Shown in pieces: positions 7,887 through 15,681 of a stretch of DNA of 64,000 nucleotides. This DNA comes from Halorubrum depositum (GTDB lineage Archaea; Halobacteriota; Halobacteria; Halobacteriales; Haloferacaceae): contig NZ_VCNM01000002.1 in assembly GCF_007671725.1 (NCBI RefSeq), positions 372,001-436,000 of the forward strand. Reading direction: 5' to 3'. The translations under genes were made by a program, and so were the position numbers. Numbering within the stretch: the first letter of the stretch is position 1; each line of letters opens with the position of its first letter. The notes beneath the pieces were generated by a model that worked only from the letters and a program-made list of their open reading frames with translations, had not been told where the DNA came from and made no database searches.

Positions 7887-8630
7887 TCACGCCGGCGTCG
7901 CGACGATGACGAGGTACGGGTCACCGCCGCCGCGCCGCGGGACGCGCTCGACGGTCCGGACCGAGAAACCGGCGTCGGCGACGCGGGTCCGCCAGTACCG
8001 CTCCGGGGAGACGTCGACGGCGTCCGGAGCGATCGGGAGTTCGAGGATCCCGACCGCGCCGTCGCTCCGGCAGACCCGACGGAGCTCCTCCAGCGCGTCA
8101 TCGTGTCGCTCGGCCGGGAGGTCGTGGAGCACGCGACACGCCGTGACGACGTCGACGGCGTCCGCCGCGACCGGGAGGGAGCCGGCGTCGCCTCGGACCG
8201 GCTCGACCGCGATCCCCGCCCGCCGGGCGTTCCGCCGAGCGAGCCGGGGACCGTTGCCGAGGATCACCCTGTCGTCGAAGACGTCGACCCCGAGGACCGT
8301 CGCCGACCCGGAGAGCCGAGGCGCCAGCCCGACGAGGGACCGCCCGGTGCCGCAGCCGACGTCGAGCACGCGGTCCGCGTCGGCGAGCGGGAGCTCCCGG
8401 GCGAGCGCGTCGTACTTGTACCGCTCGAGACGCCACGGCGGCGGCGACAGCAGCGTCGAGAGCGCGCGGCCCGCGCGGACGCAGCCGAGCGCGACGGCGA
8501 CGGCGGCGAGGGTCCGACTCGCTCCATCGGAGCGTCGCCGCGCCAAAATAACTCCGGCGAGCGCGGCGACGAGCCCCTCGCCGACCGCGCGGAACCGACG
8601 CCGCCAGTGGTAGAGACCGAACCAGTACAT
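7887..8630 (-). CDS. SAM-dependent methyltransferase, class I
   Basis: This 247-residue protein has one or two N-terminal hydrophobic segments (about 13-30 and 40-60) followed by a Rossmann methyltransferase domain. Motif I, V-L-D-V-G-C-G-T-G, binds S-adenosylmethionine near residue 88; later motifs include V-V-T-A-C-R-V-L-H-D-L-P and a C-terminal Y-L-V-I-V-A. The arrangement resembles methyltransferases acting on small or lipid-like substrates at the membrane, but no substrate can be named. It is transcribed alone, convergent with the quinoprotein operon. The start at 8630 gives the longest plausible membrane segment; a downstream start is possible. Confidence 0.8.
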   Translation of the reverse strand: MYWFGLYHWRRRFRAVGEGLVAALAGVILARRRSDGASRTLAAVAVALGCVRAGRALSTLLSPPPWRLERYKYDALARELPLADADRVLDVGCGTGRSLVGLAPRLSGSATVLGVDVFDDRVILGNGPRLARRNARRAGIAVEPVRGDAGSLPVAADAVDVVTACRVLHDLPAERHDDALEELRRVCRSDGAVGILELPIAPDAVDVSPERYWRTRVADAGFSVRTVERVPRRGGGDPYLVIVATPA

Positions 8631-8705
8631 CCGACCATTGCGTCCCGCGTCTCTCCGATGCGGTCGCCGCCCGATACGTCGCGGCCTGCCCGGGACCCCC
8701 GTGGT

Positions 8706-9008
8706 TTAGGCGACGTCGATACCGCCGCCGTCCGAGCGCTCGGTGAACTCCACCTCGAGTTCGAGCTCGCGCTCCCGCCGAGAGGAGAACTCGACTTCCA
8801 CCTCGATCGGCTCCCGGAACGCGAAGGGGATCTCCCAGTCGTCCCCGCTGATCGTCAGCTCGTCGCCGTCCTCGAGCGAGTCCGCCACCGACCGGAGGAA
8901 CGCCGCCGTCTCGTCCGCCGAGAGGTACACCTCCCGCTCGAAGAACCCGTCGGAGACCGTTCGTTTGTCACGCTCGTCGGACTCGGGGAAGTCGACACTG
9001 TCTGCCAT
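8706..9008 (-). CDS. amphi-Trp domain protein
   Basis: This is a 100-residue acidic protein. Its pattern V-Y-L-S-A-D-E-T-A-A-F-L, then G-D-E-L-T-I-S-G-D-D-W-E-I-P-F and a closing strand rich in alternating Glu and Val (E-L-E-L-E-V-E-F) matches the amphi-Trp domain, a small alpha/beta module common in haloarchaea. Its biological role is unknown. The ATG at 9008 was chosen because the frame upstream of it (to 9110) reads as Arg- and Cys-rich sequence unlike a halophilic protein, and a haloarchaeal T/A-rich promoter-like stretch (ttatct) lies near 9030. Confidence 0.82.
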   Translation of the reverse strand: MADSVDFPESDERDKRTVSDGFFEREVYLSADETAAFLRSVADSLEDGDELTISGDDWEIPFAFREPIEVEVEFSSRRERELELEVEFTERSDGGGIDVA

Positions 9009-9142
9009 ACGTGCATCATACACGTCCGCTATCTTATCTCTTGTGACGATGTGGCACACCCGGCACGGGGGTCGGCCCCTGCTGAAGTGCTGGGTTCGGC
9101 CCCTGGACAACGTTGATAACTGCTCGCGCGGATCGAACCGGT

Positions 9143-9301
9143 ATGGCGCGACTCCCGACCGCCTGTCCCGAGTGCGGCGTCGAGTGGTACCGCGGCGGAA
9201 CCGCCTCGTCCCGGAAGGGCCACCGGAAGGTCGACGAGGACAGCTGGCAGTGCATCGAGTGTCACGCCGTCGTGCCCGAGCCGTCGGCGACCCGCGACTG
9301 A
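9143..9301 (+). CDS. Small zinc-ribbon protein (52 aa)
   Basis: This short protein holds one probable zinc site: C-P-E-C at residues 8-11 and C-I-E-C further on. Between them is a basic stretch (S-S-R-K-G-H-R-K). The ATG at 9143 is chosen because the frame upstream of it is not protein-like. Such micro-zinc-finger proteins are abundant in haloarchaea and several affect stress or biofilm phenotypes, but nothing here fixes a function. It is probably transcribed alone. Confidence 0.7.
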   Translation: MARLPTACPECGVEWYRGGTASSRKGHRKVDEDSWQCIECHAVVPEPSATRD

Positions 9302-9388
9302 CGCCGTCGGTTCCCCTCGCCCTGTGAATCGCTCCTCGGGCGGCCTCCCCGAGAAACGCTTTTGTGTCTTTACAGTGAGGGGTAGACG

Positions 9389-9685
9389 ATGTCGCTGATC
9401 GACGCGCTGGGAAACTCCCAACGACTCCGGATCATCCAGCAGCTGTCCGAGGGGCCGATGTACGTCACGGAGCTGGCCGACGCCGTCGGCATGAACGGGA
9501 AGTCGGCGGTCCACCACCTCGCCGTGCTGGAGGAGGCGGACCTCGTCGATCACTACTGGGACGGCAATCGGAAGTACTACCGACTGATCCGGGCGGTCGA
9601 ACTCGATATCTCCCCGCCGCCGGAACGCCGGTTCATCTTACAGCGCGGCGCGGAGCGGGCGACGGGACCGGTCGGCGACGAGTAG
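9389..9685 (+). CDS. Winged-helix transcriptional regulator, ArsR-like
   Basis: This is a 98-residue DNA-binding protein. A winged-helix core runs from about residue 5 to 70: L-G-N-S-Q-R-L-R-I-I-Q-Q-L, then Y-V-T-E-L-A-D-A-V-G-M as the first HTH helix, and S-A-V-H-H-L-A-V-L-E-E-A as the recognition helix. The wing is D-G-N-R-K-Y-Y-R-L. It has no cysteine pair for metal sensing, so it is not a classic metal-responsive ArsR; the ligand, if any, is unknown. The target is not evident; the coiled-coil gene follows 71 bases downstream under its own promoter. Confidence 0.82.
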   Translation: MSLIDALGNSQRLRIIQQLSEGPMYVTELADAVGMNGKSAVHHLAVLEEADLVDHYWDGNRKYYRLIRAVELDISPPPERRFILQRGAERATGPVGDE

Positions 9686-9722
9686 GGTCGGTCGGCGGCG
9701 AGCGACTCGCCGAGTCGCCACC

Positions 9723-9733
9723 AAAATTTAAGC
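9723..9733 (+). promoter_or_regulatory. TATA box for the coiled-coil gene
   Basis: An A-A-A-A-T-T-T-A-A-G element is centred about 28 bases ahead of the ATG at 9757, the spacing expected if transcription begins at or next to the start codon (a leaderless mRNA). Confidence 0.6.
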
Positions 9734-9756
9734 GGTACTGTGTTAATTGTCATCGT

Positions 9757-10296
9757 ATGGCTACGTTGCCTAACACGCCTGACCCGGAACCGGAGGAGAC
9801 CGAAGAACTGTCCGCCGTCGCCGGAGTCGAGGCGGACGACGAACCACCGGCCGACGTCGAACCGGAGCGAGACGGGGAGGCGGCGGACGGCACGGAGGCC
9901 GAAGTGGGCTCGGACGGACCGATCGAGCGCCAGATCGAGGCGCTGATCGACGAGCGCGTCGCCGAGATCGAGCGGGAGGTCGCGAGCCTCGAGGCCGAAC
10001 TGGAGGAGTTGGACAACTTCGCTCGGATCAGCCTCGGCGAACGCTACTCGCAGCGGATCGAACAGAACGTCTCGGAGCTCTCCGACTCCTTCACGGGGTT
10101 CGCGGAGCGGAACTTCCAGAAGCTGAACAGCGTCGAGGGGCGAGTCGACGAGATGTCGCTGGTGTTGGCGGCGGTCGTCGAGGCGCTCGACGAGGAGGAC
10201 ATCGACGTCGACTTCTCCGAGGTCCGACGCATGCAGGAGGGAGTCGTCGATCAGTCCCCGGCCGAGCGACTGACGGCCGCGAGCCGCGACGAGTGA
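9757..10296 (+). CDS. Acidic coiled-coil protein of unknown function
   Basis: I do not recognise a family. The 179 residues divide into a disordered Pro/Glu/Asp-rich N-terminus (1-50), a heptad-rich helix about 50-90 (I-E-R-Q-I-E-A-L-I-D-E-R-V-A-E-I-E-R), and a C-terminal helical part with an F-T-G-F-A-E-R-N-F-Q segment near 115 and M-S-L-V-L-A-A-V-V-E near 135. No signal peptide or membrane helix is seen. It looks like a cytoplasmic oligomerising protein. A clear promoter sits directly upstream, so it is transcribed by itself. Confidence 0.72.
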   Translation: MATLPNTPDPEPEETEELSAVAGVEADDEPPADVEPERDGEAADGTEAEVGSDGPIERQIEALIDERVAEIEREVASLEAELEELDNFARISLGERYSQRIEQNVSELSDSFTGFAERNFQKLNSVEGRVDEMSLVLAAVVEALDEEDIDVDFSEVRRMQEGVVDQSPAERLTAASRDE

Positions 10297-10344
10297 CCTT
10301 CGGCGGCACCGCTCCGGCGTCGCCGGAGCCGCTCCGACGCCCCG

Positions 10345-10833
10345 TCAGACCTCGCGCTCTCCGATGACGCGGTCCTGCAGGTAGTCGAGGTGTTTCGCGC
10401 TGTGGATCACCCGGACGTGGTCCGTCGCGGGCTTGCTCTGACAGGTCAGTCGGATCCCTCGCTTCTCCACCTCCTCGTCGGTGATGATGAGGTTCATCTC
10501 CATCTCCAGCTCGCCGTCGACGAGGATCCCGGCGCAGTTCGCACACGAGGCGGCGCGACAGGAGAAGGGCCACTCGAGCCCGTTGTCCTCGGCGGCGTCG
10601 AGGATCTTCCGATTCCTGCTCACCTCTATCGTGCCGTACTCCTCCTCGCCTAATCCGGCCGCGGCCGCCTTCTCGAAGAGGTTGTCGTCGTCGATCGCCC
10701 AGTCGTTCGCGGCGACGACCCCGTAGTCGAGGTACTCGACGGTCGAAACCTCCGCCTCACCCCCCTCGAAGTCGGGATCCTTGGCCGCGTCGCTTCCGAT
10801 CTTGATGTTCGGGAGGCTGGAGTCCTCGGGCAT
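10345..10833 (-). CDS. 2Fe-2S ferredoxin, haloarchaeal plant-type
   Basis: This small electron carrier is related to the abundant haloarchaeal ferredoxin that accepts electrons from 2-oxoacid oxidoreductases. Cluster ligands are C92, C97 and C100 (C-R-A-A-S-C-A-N-C) and C131 (R-L-T-C). The insert W-A-I-D-D-D-N-L-F-E-K-A-A before the cluster is the halophile-specific acidic region, and H-L-D-Y-L-Q-D-R-V-I closes the family domain. At 162 residues it has an N-terminal extension of about 27 residues compared with the usual 129-residue protein, and G-A-C in the loop is replaced by A-S-C, so it is probably a paralogue. The start is the ATG at 10833, with a T/A element (cgtttaggt) about 28 bases upstream. 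Confidence 0.93.
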   Translation of the reverse strand: MPEDSSLPNIKIGSDAAKDPDFEGGEAEVSTVEYLDYGVVAANDWAIDDDNLFEKAAAAGLGEEEYGTIEVSRNRKILDAAEDNGLEWPFSCRAASCANCAGILVDGELEMEMNLIITDEEVEKRGIRLTCQSKPATDHVRVIHSAKHLDYLQDRVIGEREV

Positions 10834-11030
10834 ACGTCCGTGATACGACCCCACGTACCTAAACGTCACGGGGAGAACCCCCCGACACCGCGGGCGTCGT
10901 CGGTTCGGAGCGACGCCGCGGACGTCGCCGGCGGTGAGACCGCGCGCCGACGACCGGGACCGCTCCCGGCGCGCCGAGGGGCGCCGCAGAAACAATTACA
11001 ATCCCGGGGGACACACGCTGTGATCGCAAT

Positions 11031-11324
11031 ATGAGCGACACCGACGACTTCCTGATCCTGCGCGAACTGCCCGAGCCGATCACCGAGGACGAGCTGGACG
11101 CGGCCGCCGAGGCGTCCGGCGAGACGCTCTCCGAGCTCCGCGGGGAGGGCGTCGACATCGAGTGGGTCGACTCGGAGGTGTTGACCGACGACGACGGCGG
11201 CATCGTCGGGACGTTCTGTCACTACGAGGCCGAAAGCGAGGACGCCGTGCGGGAGCACGCGGAGCGCGCCGGGCTCCCGGCGACGAAGGTGACCCGACGC
11301 GGCGACCCGCTCTCCGGTGAGTGA
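11031..11324 (+). CDS. DUF4242 family protein
   Basis: This 97-residue protein has the DUF4242 pattern: an opening strand F-L-I-L-R-E-L-P, a helix E-D-E-L-D-A-A-A-E-A, then I-E-W-V-D-S-E-V, G-T-F-C-H-Y-E-A and a C-terminal helix ending A-T-K-V. The family adopts a ferredoxin-like fold; one actinobacterial member binds nickel, but most are uncharacterised. An A/T-rich element near 10992-11003 is a possible promoter. No link to its neighbours is evident. Confidence 0.75.
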   Translation: MSDTDDFLILRELPEPITEDELDAAAEASGETLSELRGEGVDIEWVDSEVLTDDDGGIVGTFCHYEAESEDAVREHAERAGLPATKVTRRGDPLSGE

Positions 11325-11396
11325 CCGCCTGAGGGCCTCCCGGACAGCGCTCCGGCGCCGACCGCGCGGAACGGGACCCGCGCTCCCGCCGAGCGG

Positions 11397-12530
11397 ATGA
11401 TCCGCCACGAGCGCATCGCCGTGCTCGCCCACGATCGGTTCCCGGACGACGCGCGGGCGGCGATCGGGCTCATCCGGTACGGGCGCTCGGAGGTTGTCGC
11501 CGTGGTCGACACGGCCAGGCGGTCGCCCGTCACCTCGCAGCTCGTCCGGTCGCTCCCGCAGATTCCGATCGTGCGGCGGTTCGACGACGTCGACGAGCCG
11601 ATCGACGCGCTGTACGTCGGGATCGACGTCGGCCGCGACGGCGACGACGCCGACCTGTCGGAACCGGTGCGCCGGGACGTGCGCGCCGCGCTCGAAGCCG
11701 GGTGCGACGTGGTCGTCTCGCAGGCCGGGTTCCCCGTCGACGACCCCGAGTTCGAGGGGCTGACGGCCGACGGCGGCGGGCAGATCGTCGACGTCGGCGC
11801 CCCGCCGCCGGACCGTTCGAGAGCGGCGGGCCGGCCGAGAGCGGCGGGCCGGCCGAGAGCGGCGGGCCGGCCGAGAGCGGCGGACCGGCCGAGAGCGGCG
11901 GACCGGCCGAAAGCGGCGGACCGCACGGCCGACGCCGACGCGGCGGTCCTGCTCACGATCGGGACCGACCGGTACGTGGGGACCTCGGCGACGGCGTTCG
12001 AGCTCGCGGACGCGGCCCGGGAGCGCGGGATCGACGCGGCGCTCGTGCCGACGAGCGGGGTCGGCGTCCTGCTCGACGGACCCGGGGTCTCGCTCGACCG
12101 CGTCCCGACCGGACGGGTCTACGATGTGATCGACGGCCTCGTCCGCGAGCGGGGAGAGCGTCACGACCTGCTCGTCGTCGAGGGGCGGGGAGCGATCTGC
12201 CATCCCGGGTCCTCCGGCCAGACCTGCGGGCTCCTCCACGGCGCGAGACCGGACGGGCTCGTCCTCTGTCACTCGGCCGGCCGCGACCTCATGCACGGGT
12301 ACGACGTCGACCTGCCGTCGACCGCGGCGTACGTCGACCTGTACGAGCGCGTCGCCGCGCCGGTCGCGGAGACGGCGGTCGTCGCGGGGGCGCTCAACAC
12401 GATGAACGTCGCGACGCCCCCGGCGGCGCGCGAGGCGGTCTCCGACTTCGCCGACCGGCTCGGCGCGCCGGCGACCGACCCCGTTCGGTTCGACGCGGAC
12501 CCGATCCTCGACGCCGTCGACGTCGGCTGA
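11397..12530 (+). CDS. DUF1611 family P-loop protein with repeat-expanded linker
   Basis: DUF1611 proteins join an N-terminal Rossmann-like domain to a C-terminal P-loop domain; characterised relatives act on D-amino-acid or dipeptide metabolites. Here the N-domain covers about 1-135 and the C-domain about 180-377. The C-domain keeps the family signatures V-E-G-R-G-A-I-C-H-P-G-S-S-G and L-V-L-C-H-S-A-G-R. The P-loop is degenerate: G-T-D-R-Y-V-G-T-S-A where relatives read G-T-D-C-A-V-G-K-M-T, so the usual lysine is missing and nucleotide binding is doubtful. Between the domains lies a basic linker of six R-A-A-G/D-R-P units. It ends 72 bases from the convergent aldehyde oxidoreductase. Confidence 0.82.
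   Translation: MIRHERIAVLAHDRFPDDARAAIGLIRYGRSEVVAVVDTARRSPVTSQLVRSLPQIPIVRRFDDVDEPIDALYVGIDVGRDGDDADLSEPVRRDVRAALEAGCDVVVSQAGFPVDDPEFEGLTADGGGQIVDVGAPPPDRSRAAGRPRAAGRPRAAGRPRAADRPRAADRPKAADRTADADAAVLLTIGTDRYVGTSATAFELADAARERGIDAALVPTSGVGVLLDGPGVSLDRVPTGRVYDVIDGLVRERGERHDLLVVEGRGAICHPGSSGQTCGLLHGARPDGLVLCHSAGRDLMHGYDVDLPSTAAYVDLYERVAAPVAETAVVAGALNTMNVATPPAAREAVSDFADRLGAPATDPVRFDADPILDAVDVG
11821..11928 (+). repeat. Six tandem 18-bp repeats inside the DUF1611 gene
   Basis: The unit gagcggcgggccggccga is repeated at 11821, 11839, 11857, 11875, 11893 and 11911, with g-to-a changes in the later copies and a degenerate last copy. The period is a multiple of three, so the frame is kept and six residues are added per unit. 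In this frame it encodes R-A-A-G-R-P; in the next frame it would give E-S-G-G-P-A. Confidence 0.95.
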
Positions 12531-12556
12531 GCGGCCCGCGGGCGAGCGGTCGCGTT

Positions 12557-12570
12557 AAAAAAAAGAAAAG
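12557..12570 (-). terminator. Oligo-T terminator of the aldehyde oxidoreductase
   Basis: Read on the minus strand this is a run of T residues interrupted once (four T, C, eight T), about 33 bases beyond the stop codon of the oxidoreductase gene. It matches the archaeal oligo-T termination signal. Confidence 0.6.
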
Positions 12571-12602
12571 CCGACCGCCGGACGACCGCGGCGCGGTCGC
12601 GT

Positions 12603-14534
12603 TCAGTCGTCGGCGGGGGCGGCGGAGTCGCCGGCGGAGACGCCGGTGCCCGGACCGACATCGATTCCCAGGTCTTCGAGCTTCTCGTCGGGGACGACGC
12701 CGTCGACCCAGCCGCGGGTCTCGTAGTACTCCGCCTTCATCTCGTCGAGCTCGCAGAGCTCGCCCTCGCTGCCTCCCTGACCGGGGACGGCGTCCGGGTG
12801 TCCCTCGACGAAGCGGCCGGGGAGGTCGTCGTCCTCGGCGTCGAAGCCGGCGAGGTTGTTGAAGTAGCGCTCGAGGTTGTAGACGCGCTCGCCCGCCTCG
12901 AACAGCTCGTCCTCGGTGACCTCGCGGCCGGTCATGCCGCTGTACTGGAGGACGTACTCCTCGATCCCCTCGGCGAACGCGTTGAACTTGCAGATGTCGA
13001 ACGAGTCCGAGATCGCGTGCAGGTCTTGGAAGGTGGCGGTGAGCTCGCCTTTCCCCTCCCACTCGTACGGGTCGACCTTCTCCGGGATACCGAGGATCTC
13101 GGCGGCCGGCGTGTACGCCCGAAGGTGACAGGCGCCGCGGTTGGAGGTCGCGTACGCGATCCCCATCCCCTTCATACAGCGCGGGTCGTACGCCGGGATC
13201 GACTGCCCCTTGACTGCCAGCGAGTTGTCGTGGGCGTCCTTCGCGTCGGCGACGCGGTCCGCCCCCTCGGCGAGGAGGTCGCCGAGGTCGGAGGAGCGGT
13301 TGCCGATCTCGCCGATGAGGTCGATCATGCGCTCGGTGTCGCCCCAGTCGATCGTCTCGACGTCGTCGAGCTTCCCCTCCTCGCTCATCTCCATCGCCAT
13401 CGCCATCATGTTGCCGACCTCGATCGTGTCGACGCCCACCTCGTTGCAGCGCTGGATCATCAGCGCGATCTCGTCGCGGTGGGTGTGTCCAGAGTTCGGG
13501 CCGAGGGCGAACGCGGACTCGTACTCGTACGACTCCATGTGGACGTTCATGTCCTCGCCCTTGTGGGTGACGTTGGTCTCGACCTCCTTCTTACACGCGA
13601 CCGGGCAGGAGTGACAGGTCGGGTCGTTGACGAGGATGTTCTCCTCCACGTTCTCGCCGGAGACGCGCTCGGCGTCGACGTCGATCCCCTCCGCGTCGTT
13701 GTACGCCCTCGTGGAGGTGTACTTGGCGTTCTTGGTGGGGAGGCCGTCCATCTCCTCGGTCGCGTTCATCAGGACGTTGGTGCCGTAGACGGAGAGTCCG
13801 CCCTCGTTGGGCGCGGTGACCTCCGACTCCTGAATGACGCCCATCGCCTGCTGGTACCCCTCCTGGAACGTCTCGGGGTCGGCGGGCTTCGGCATGTCAG
13901 TCCCCGATTTCACGACGACCGCTTTGACGTTCTTCGATCCCATGACCGCGCCCGTGCCGCCGCGGCCGGACGCCCGATCGTCCTCGTTCATCACGCAGGC
14001 GTAGCGGACGCCGTTCTCGCCGCCCGGGCCGATCGTCATCACGGAGAGGTTCTTGCCGACGGCGCCGTCGACCTCCTCCCCGAGCGCGTCGATCGCCTCG
14101 TCCGTCTCCTTCCCCCAGAGGTGAGAGGCGTCACGGATCTCGACCTCGCCGTCCTCGACGAACAGGTAGACGGGGTCGTCGCTCTCGCCGTCGAGCAGGA
14201 TCCCGTCGAGCCCGGACCACTTGAGCCGCGCGCCGGACCAGCCGCCGTGGTGCGAGTCGGTGACCGTCCCCGTCAGCGGGGACTTCGTCACGAGGGCGAT
14301 CCGGCCGCTCATCACGGTCTGGGTCCCCGTGAGCGGCCCCGTCATGAACGCCAGTCGGTTCTCTGGTCCCAGCGGGTCCACGTCCGGTCCGGCCTCGAAG
14401 AGGTACTTCACTCCGAGGCCGCGCGCGCCGATGTACTTCTCCGCGTCCGCGTCGTCGATGCCCTCGTAGCTGACGTCGCCGTCGCCGAGATCGACCTGTG
14501 CCACTCGGTCCCTGTAGCCGCCCATTTCAGTCAT
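12603..14534 (-). CDS. Aldehyde ferredoxin oxidoreductase (tungsten enzyme family)
   Basis: Members oxidise aldehydes to carboxylic acids with a tungsto-bispterin cofactor and a 4Fe-4S cluster, passing electrons to ferredoxin. At 643 residues it has full family length. The N-terminal pterin-binding region includes Y-I-G-A-R-G-L-G-V-K-Y-L and G-P-L-T-G-T; G-R-G-G-T-G-A-V-M-G-S-K-N-V-K-A near 190-205 is a family signature. Cluster ligands are C307, C310 and C314 (C-H-S-C-P-V-A-C) plus C515 in D-I-C-K-F. Haloarchaea carry several such paralogues with largely unknown aldehydes. It is monocistronic, with AT-rich sequence and an inverted repeat upstream. A second ATG at 14525 is an alternative start. 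Confidence 0.93.
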   Translation of the reverse strand: MTEMGGYRDRVAQVDLGDGDVSYEGIDDADAEKYIGARGLGVKYLFEAGPDVDPLGPENRLAFMTGPLTGTQTVMSGRIALVTKSPLTGTVTDSHHGGWSGARLKWSGLDGILLDGESDDPVYLFVEDGEVEIRDASHLWGKETDEAIDALGEEVDGAVGKNLSVMTIGPGGENGVRYACVMNEDDRASGRGGTGAVMGSKNVKAVVVKSGTDMPKPADPETFQEGYQQAMGVIQESEVTAPNEGGLSVYGTNVLMNATEEMDGLPTKNAKYTSTRAYNDAEGIDVDAERVSGENVEENILVNDPTCHSCPVACKKEVETNVTHKGEDMNVHMESYEYESAFALGPNSGHTHRDEIALMIQRCNEVGVDTIEVGNMMAMAMEMSEEGKLDDVETIDWGDTERMIDLIGEIGNRSSDLGDLLAEGADRVADAKDAHDNSLAVKGQSIPAYDPRCMKGMGIAYATSNRGACHLRAYTPAAEILGIPEKVDPYEWEGKGELTATFQDLHAISDSFDICKFNAFAEGIEEYVLQYSGMTGREVTEDELFEAGERVYNLERYFNNLAGFDAEDDDLPGRFVEGHPDAVPGQGGSEGELCELDEMKAEYYETRGWVDGVVPDEKLEDLGIDVGPGTGVSAGDSAAPADD

Positions 14535-14588
14535 GGCAGTATGCGGACTGGATGTTTGCGCTTCTGTGTGTTAATTATTGCCATTACT

Positions 14589-14608
14589 AACCCCCATATC
14601 GGGGGGTT
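14589..14608. promoter_or_regulatory. 7-bp inverted repeat between divergent genes
   Basis: AACCCCC and GGGGGTT arms flank a six-base ATATCG spacer. The element is 55 bases ahead of the oxidoreductase start and 105 bases ahead of the gene at 14713, which diverge. The AT-rich stretch at 14568-14585 beside it probably contains the oxidoreductase promoter, so a regulator bound here would sit next to it. Confidence 0.45.
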
Positions 14609-14712
14609 CGGGCCGTCGAAGGACCGGCCGGCGCGTTCGAGCGCGCCCGACGTGCGGATCCGCGATTGGTCATACGCCCTACGTTTATCACGGTCGCCCG
14701 GCATCTCCGGGT

Positions 14713-15609
14713 ATGGGCGATCAGAGCGTCGTCGACCGGCTTCGCCGACCGGAGTACACGGGCGAGAACCGGTGTCTGCCGTGCACAGCGTTGAACGTCG
14801 CGCTCGCCGTCGTCGCCGCGGTCGCGGTCGCGGCCGGCGGCCTCGCGGCGGGCGGGTCCCGTGCCTCCGCGGCCGGCGCCGGCGGTGCCGTGTTCGCCGC
14901 CGCGCTGGCCGCGATCGCGCTGCGCGGCTACCTGATCCCGGGGACGCCGACGATCACGCGCCGGTACTTCCCCGACCGAGTTCTCGAGGCGTTCGGCAAG
15001 GGGGACGCCGACCGCCCGGTCCTCGAATCGGTCGACGACGAGGCGATCGCGGCGACGCTGTCGCGGGCGGGCGTGCTGGCCGAGGACGGCGACGCCGTCG
15101 TCCTCGCCGACGGGTTTCGGACGGCACTCCGCGAACGGATCGAATCGGGCGACTCGGACGCGCAGGTAGACCCGGACGTGGACGGGGTTCGCGCGGCGTT
15201 GTGCGCGGACGACGTCAGGGCGCTCGGAGCGACCTCGTTCGAGGTCGACGGCGAGGGGATCGAGCGCTGGGTCTCGGCCGAGGCGGTCGCCGTGGACGCC
15301 GCGCTCGCCGCCGAGCTCGACGACCGGCTCGACGGTTGGGAGGCCCTCCACCGCGGCGACCGACGCGACGTGTTGACCGGGCTCCGACTGCGCGTCGAAC
15401 GCTGTCCCGCGTGCGGCTCCCCCACGGAGACGACGGTCGAACGGCTCGACCACTGCTGCCGTCGCCCCCACGTCGCCGTCCAGACGGCGTGTCGGGAGTG
15501 CGAGGCGCTGCTCGGGGACCACGTGGTGCCCGCGTCGGCCGCGGACACGTGGATCGAACGCGTGGACGGCGAGGAGCCGTCCGACCGGCCCGCGTCTCCG
15601 TCGGCCTGA
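14713..15609 (+). CDS. Membrane protein with C-terminal zinc ribbon, haloarchaeal hypothetical
   Basis: This 298-residue protein is not assigned to a named family. It begins with a short cytoplasmic segment containing C-L-P-C near residue 21, then two hydrophobic helices (about 27-47 and 52-72). A soluble acidic part follows, and near 230-270 there is a probable zinc site: C-P-A-C, C-C and C-R-E-C. Haloarchaeal membrane proteins with this arrangement are usually hypothetical. A T/A element (acgtttatca) about 25 bases upstream of the ATG suggests a leaderless transcript. It diverges from the aldehyde oxidoreductase. Confidence 0.75.
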   Translation: MGDQSVVDRLRRPEYTGENRCLPCTALNVALAVVAAVAVAAGGLAAGGSRASAAGAGGAVFAAALAAIALRGYLIPGTPTITRRYFPDRVLEAFGKGDADRPVLESVDDEAIAATLSRAGVLAEDGDAVVLADGFRTALRERIESGDSDAQVDPDVDGVRAALCADDVRALGATSFEVDGEGIERWVSAEAVAVDAALAAELDDRLDGWEALHRGDRRDVLTGLRLRVERCPACGSPTETTVERLDHCCRRPHVAVQTACRECEALLGDHVVPASAADTWIERVDGEEPSDRPASPSA

Positions 15610-15681
15610 CGCCGCGCGGCGCGTCCTCCGTGGAGCCGCGCTCGCGCTCGCGGCGGTTGTGAGACGCGACCGTCGGGCGAC

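Noticed and set aside
11821-11928. Possible CRISPR-like or mobile repeat
   Set aside because: The units are contiguous with no spacers, the period is 18 bases, and the reading frame is preserved; it is a coding tandem repeat.
12798-15662. A 954-codon open frame on the plus strand opposite the aldehyde oxidoreductase
   Set aside because: It is the complement of a strongly supported gene; its residues are Val/Leu/Arg/Asp-biased in the way antisense frames of GC-rich genes are, with no motif.
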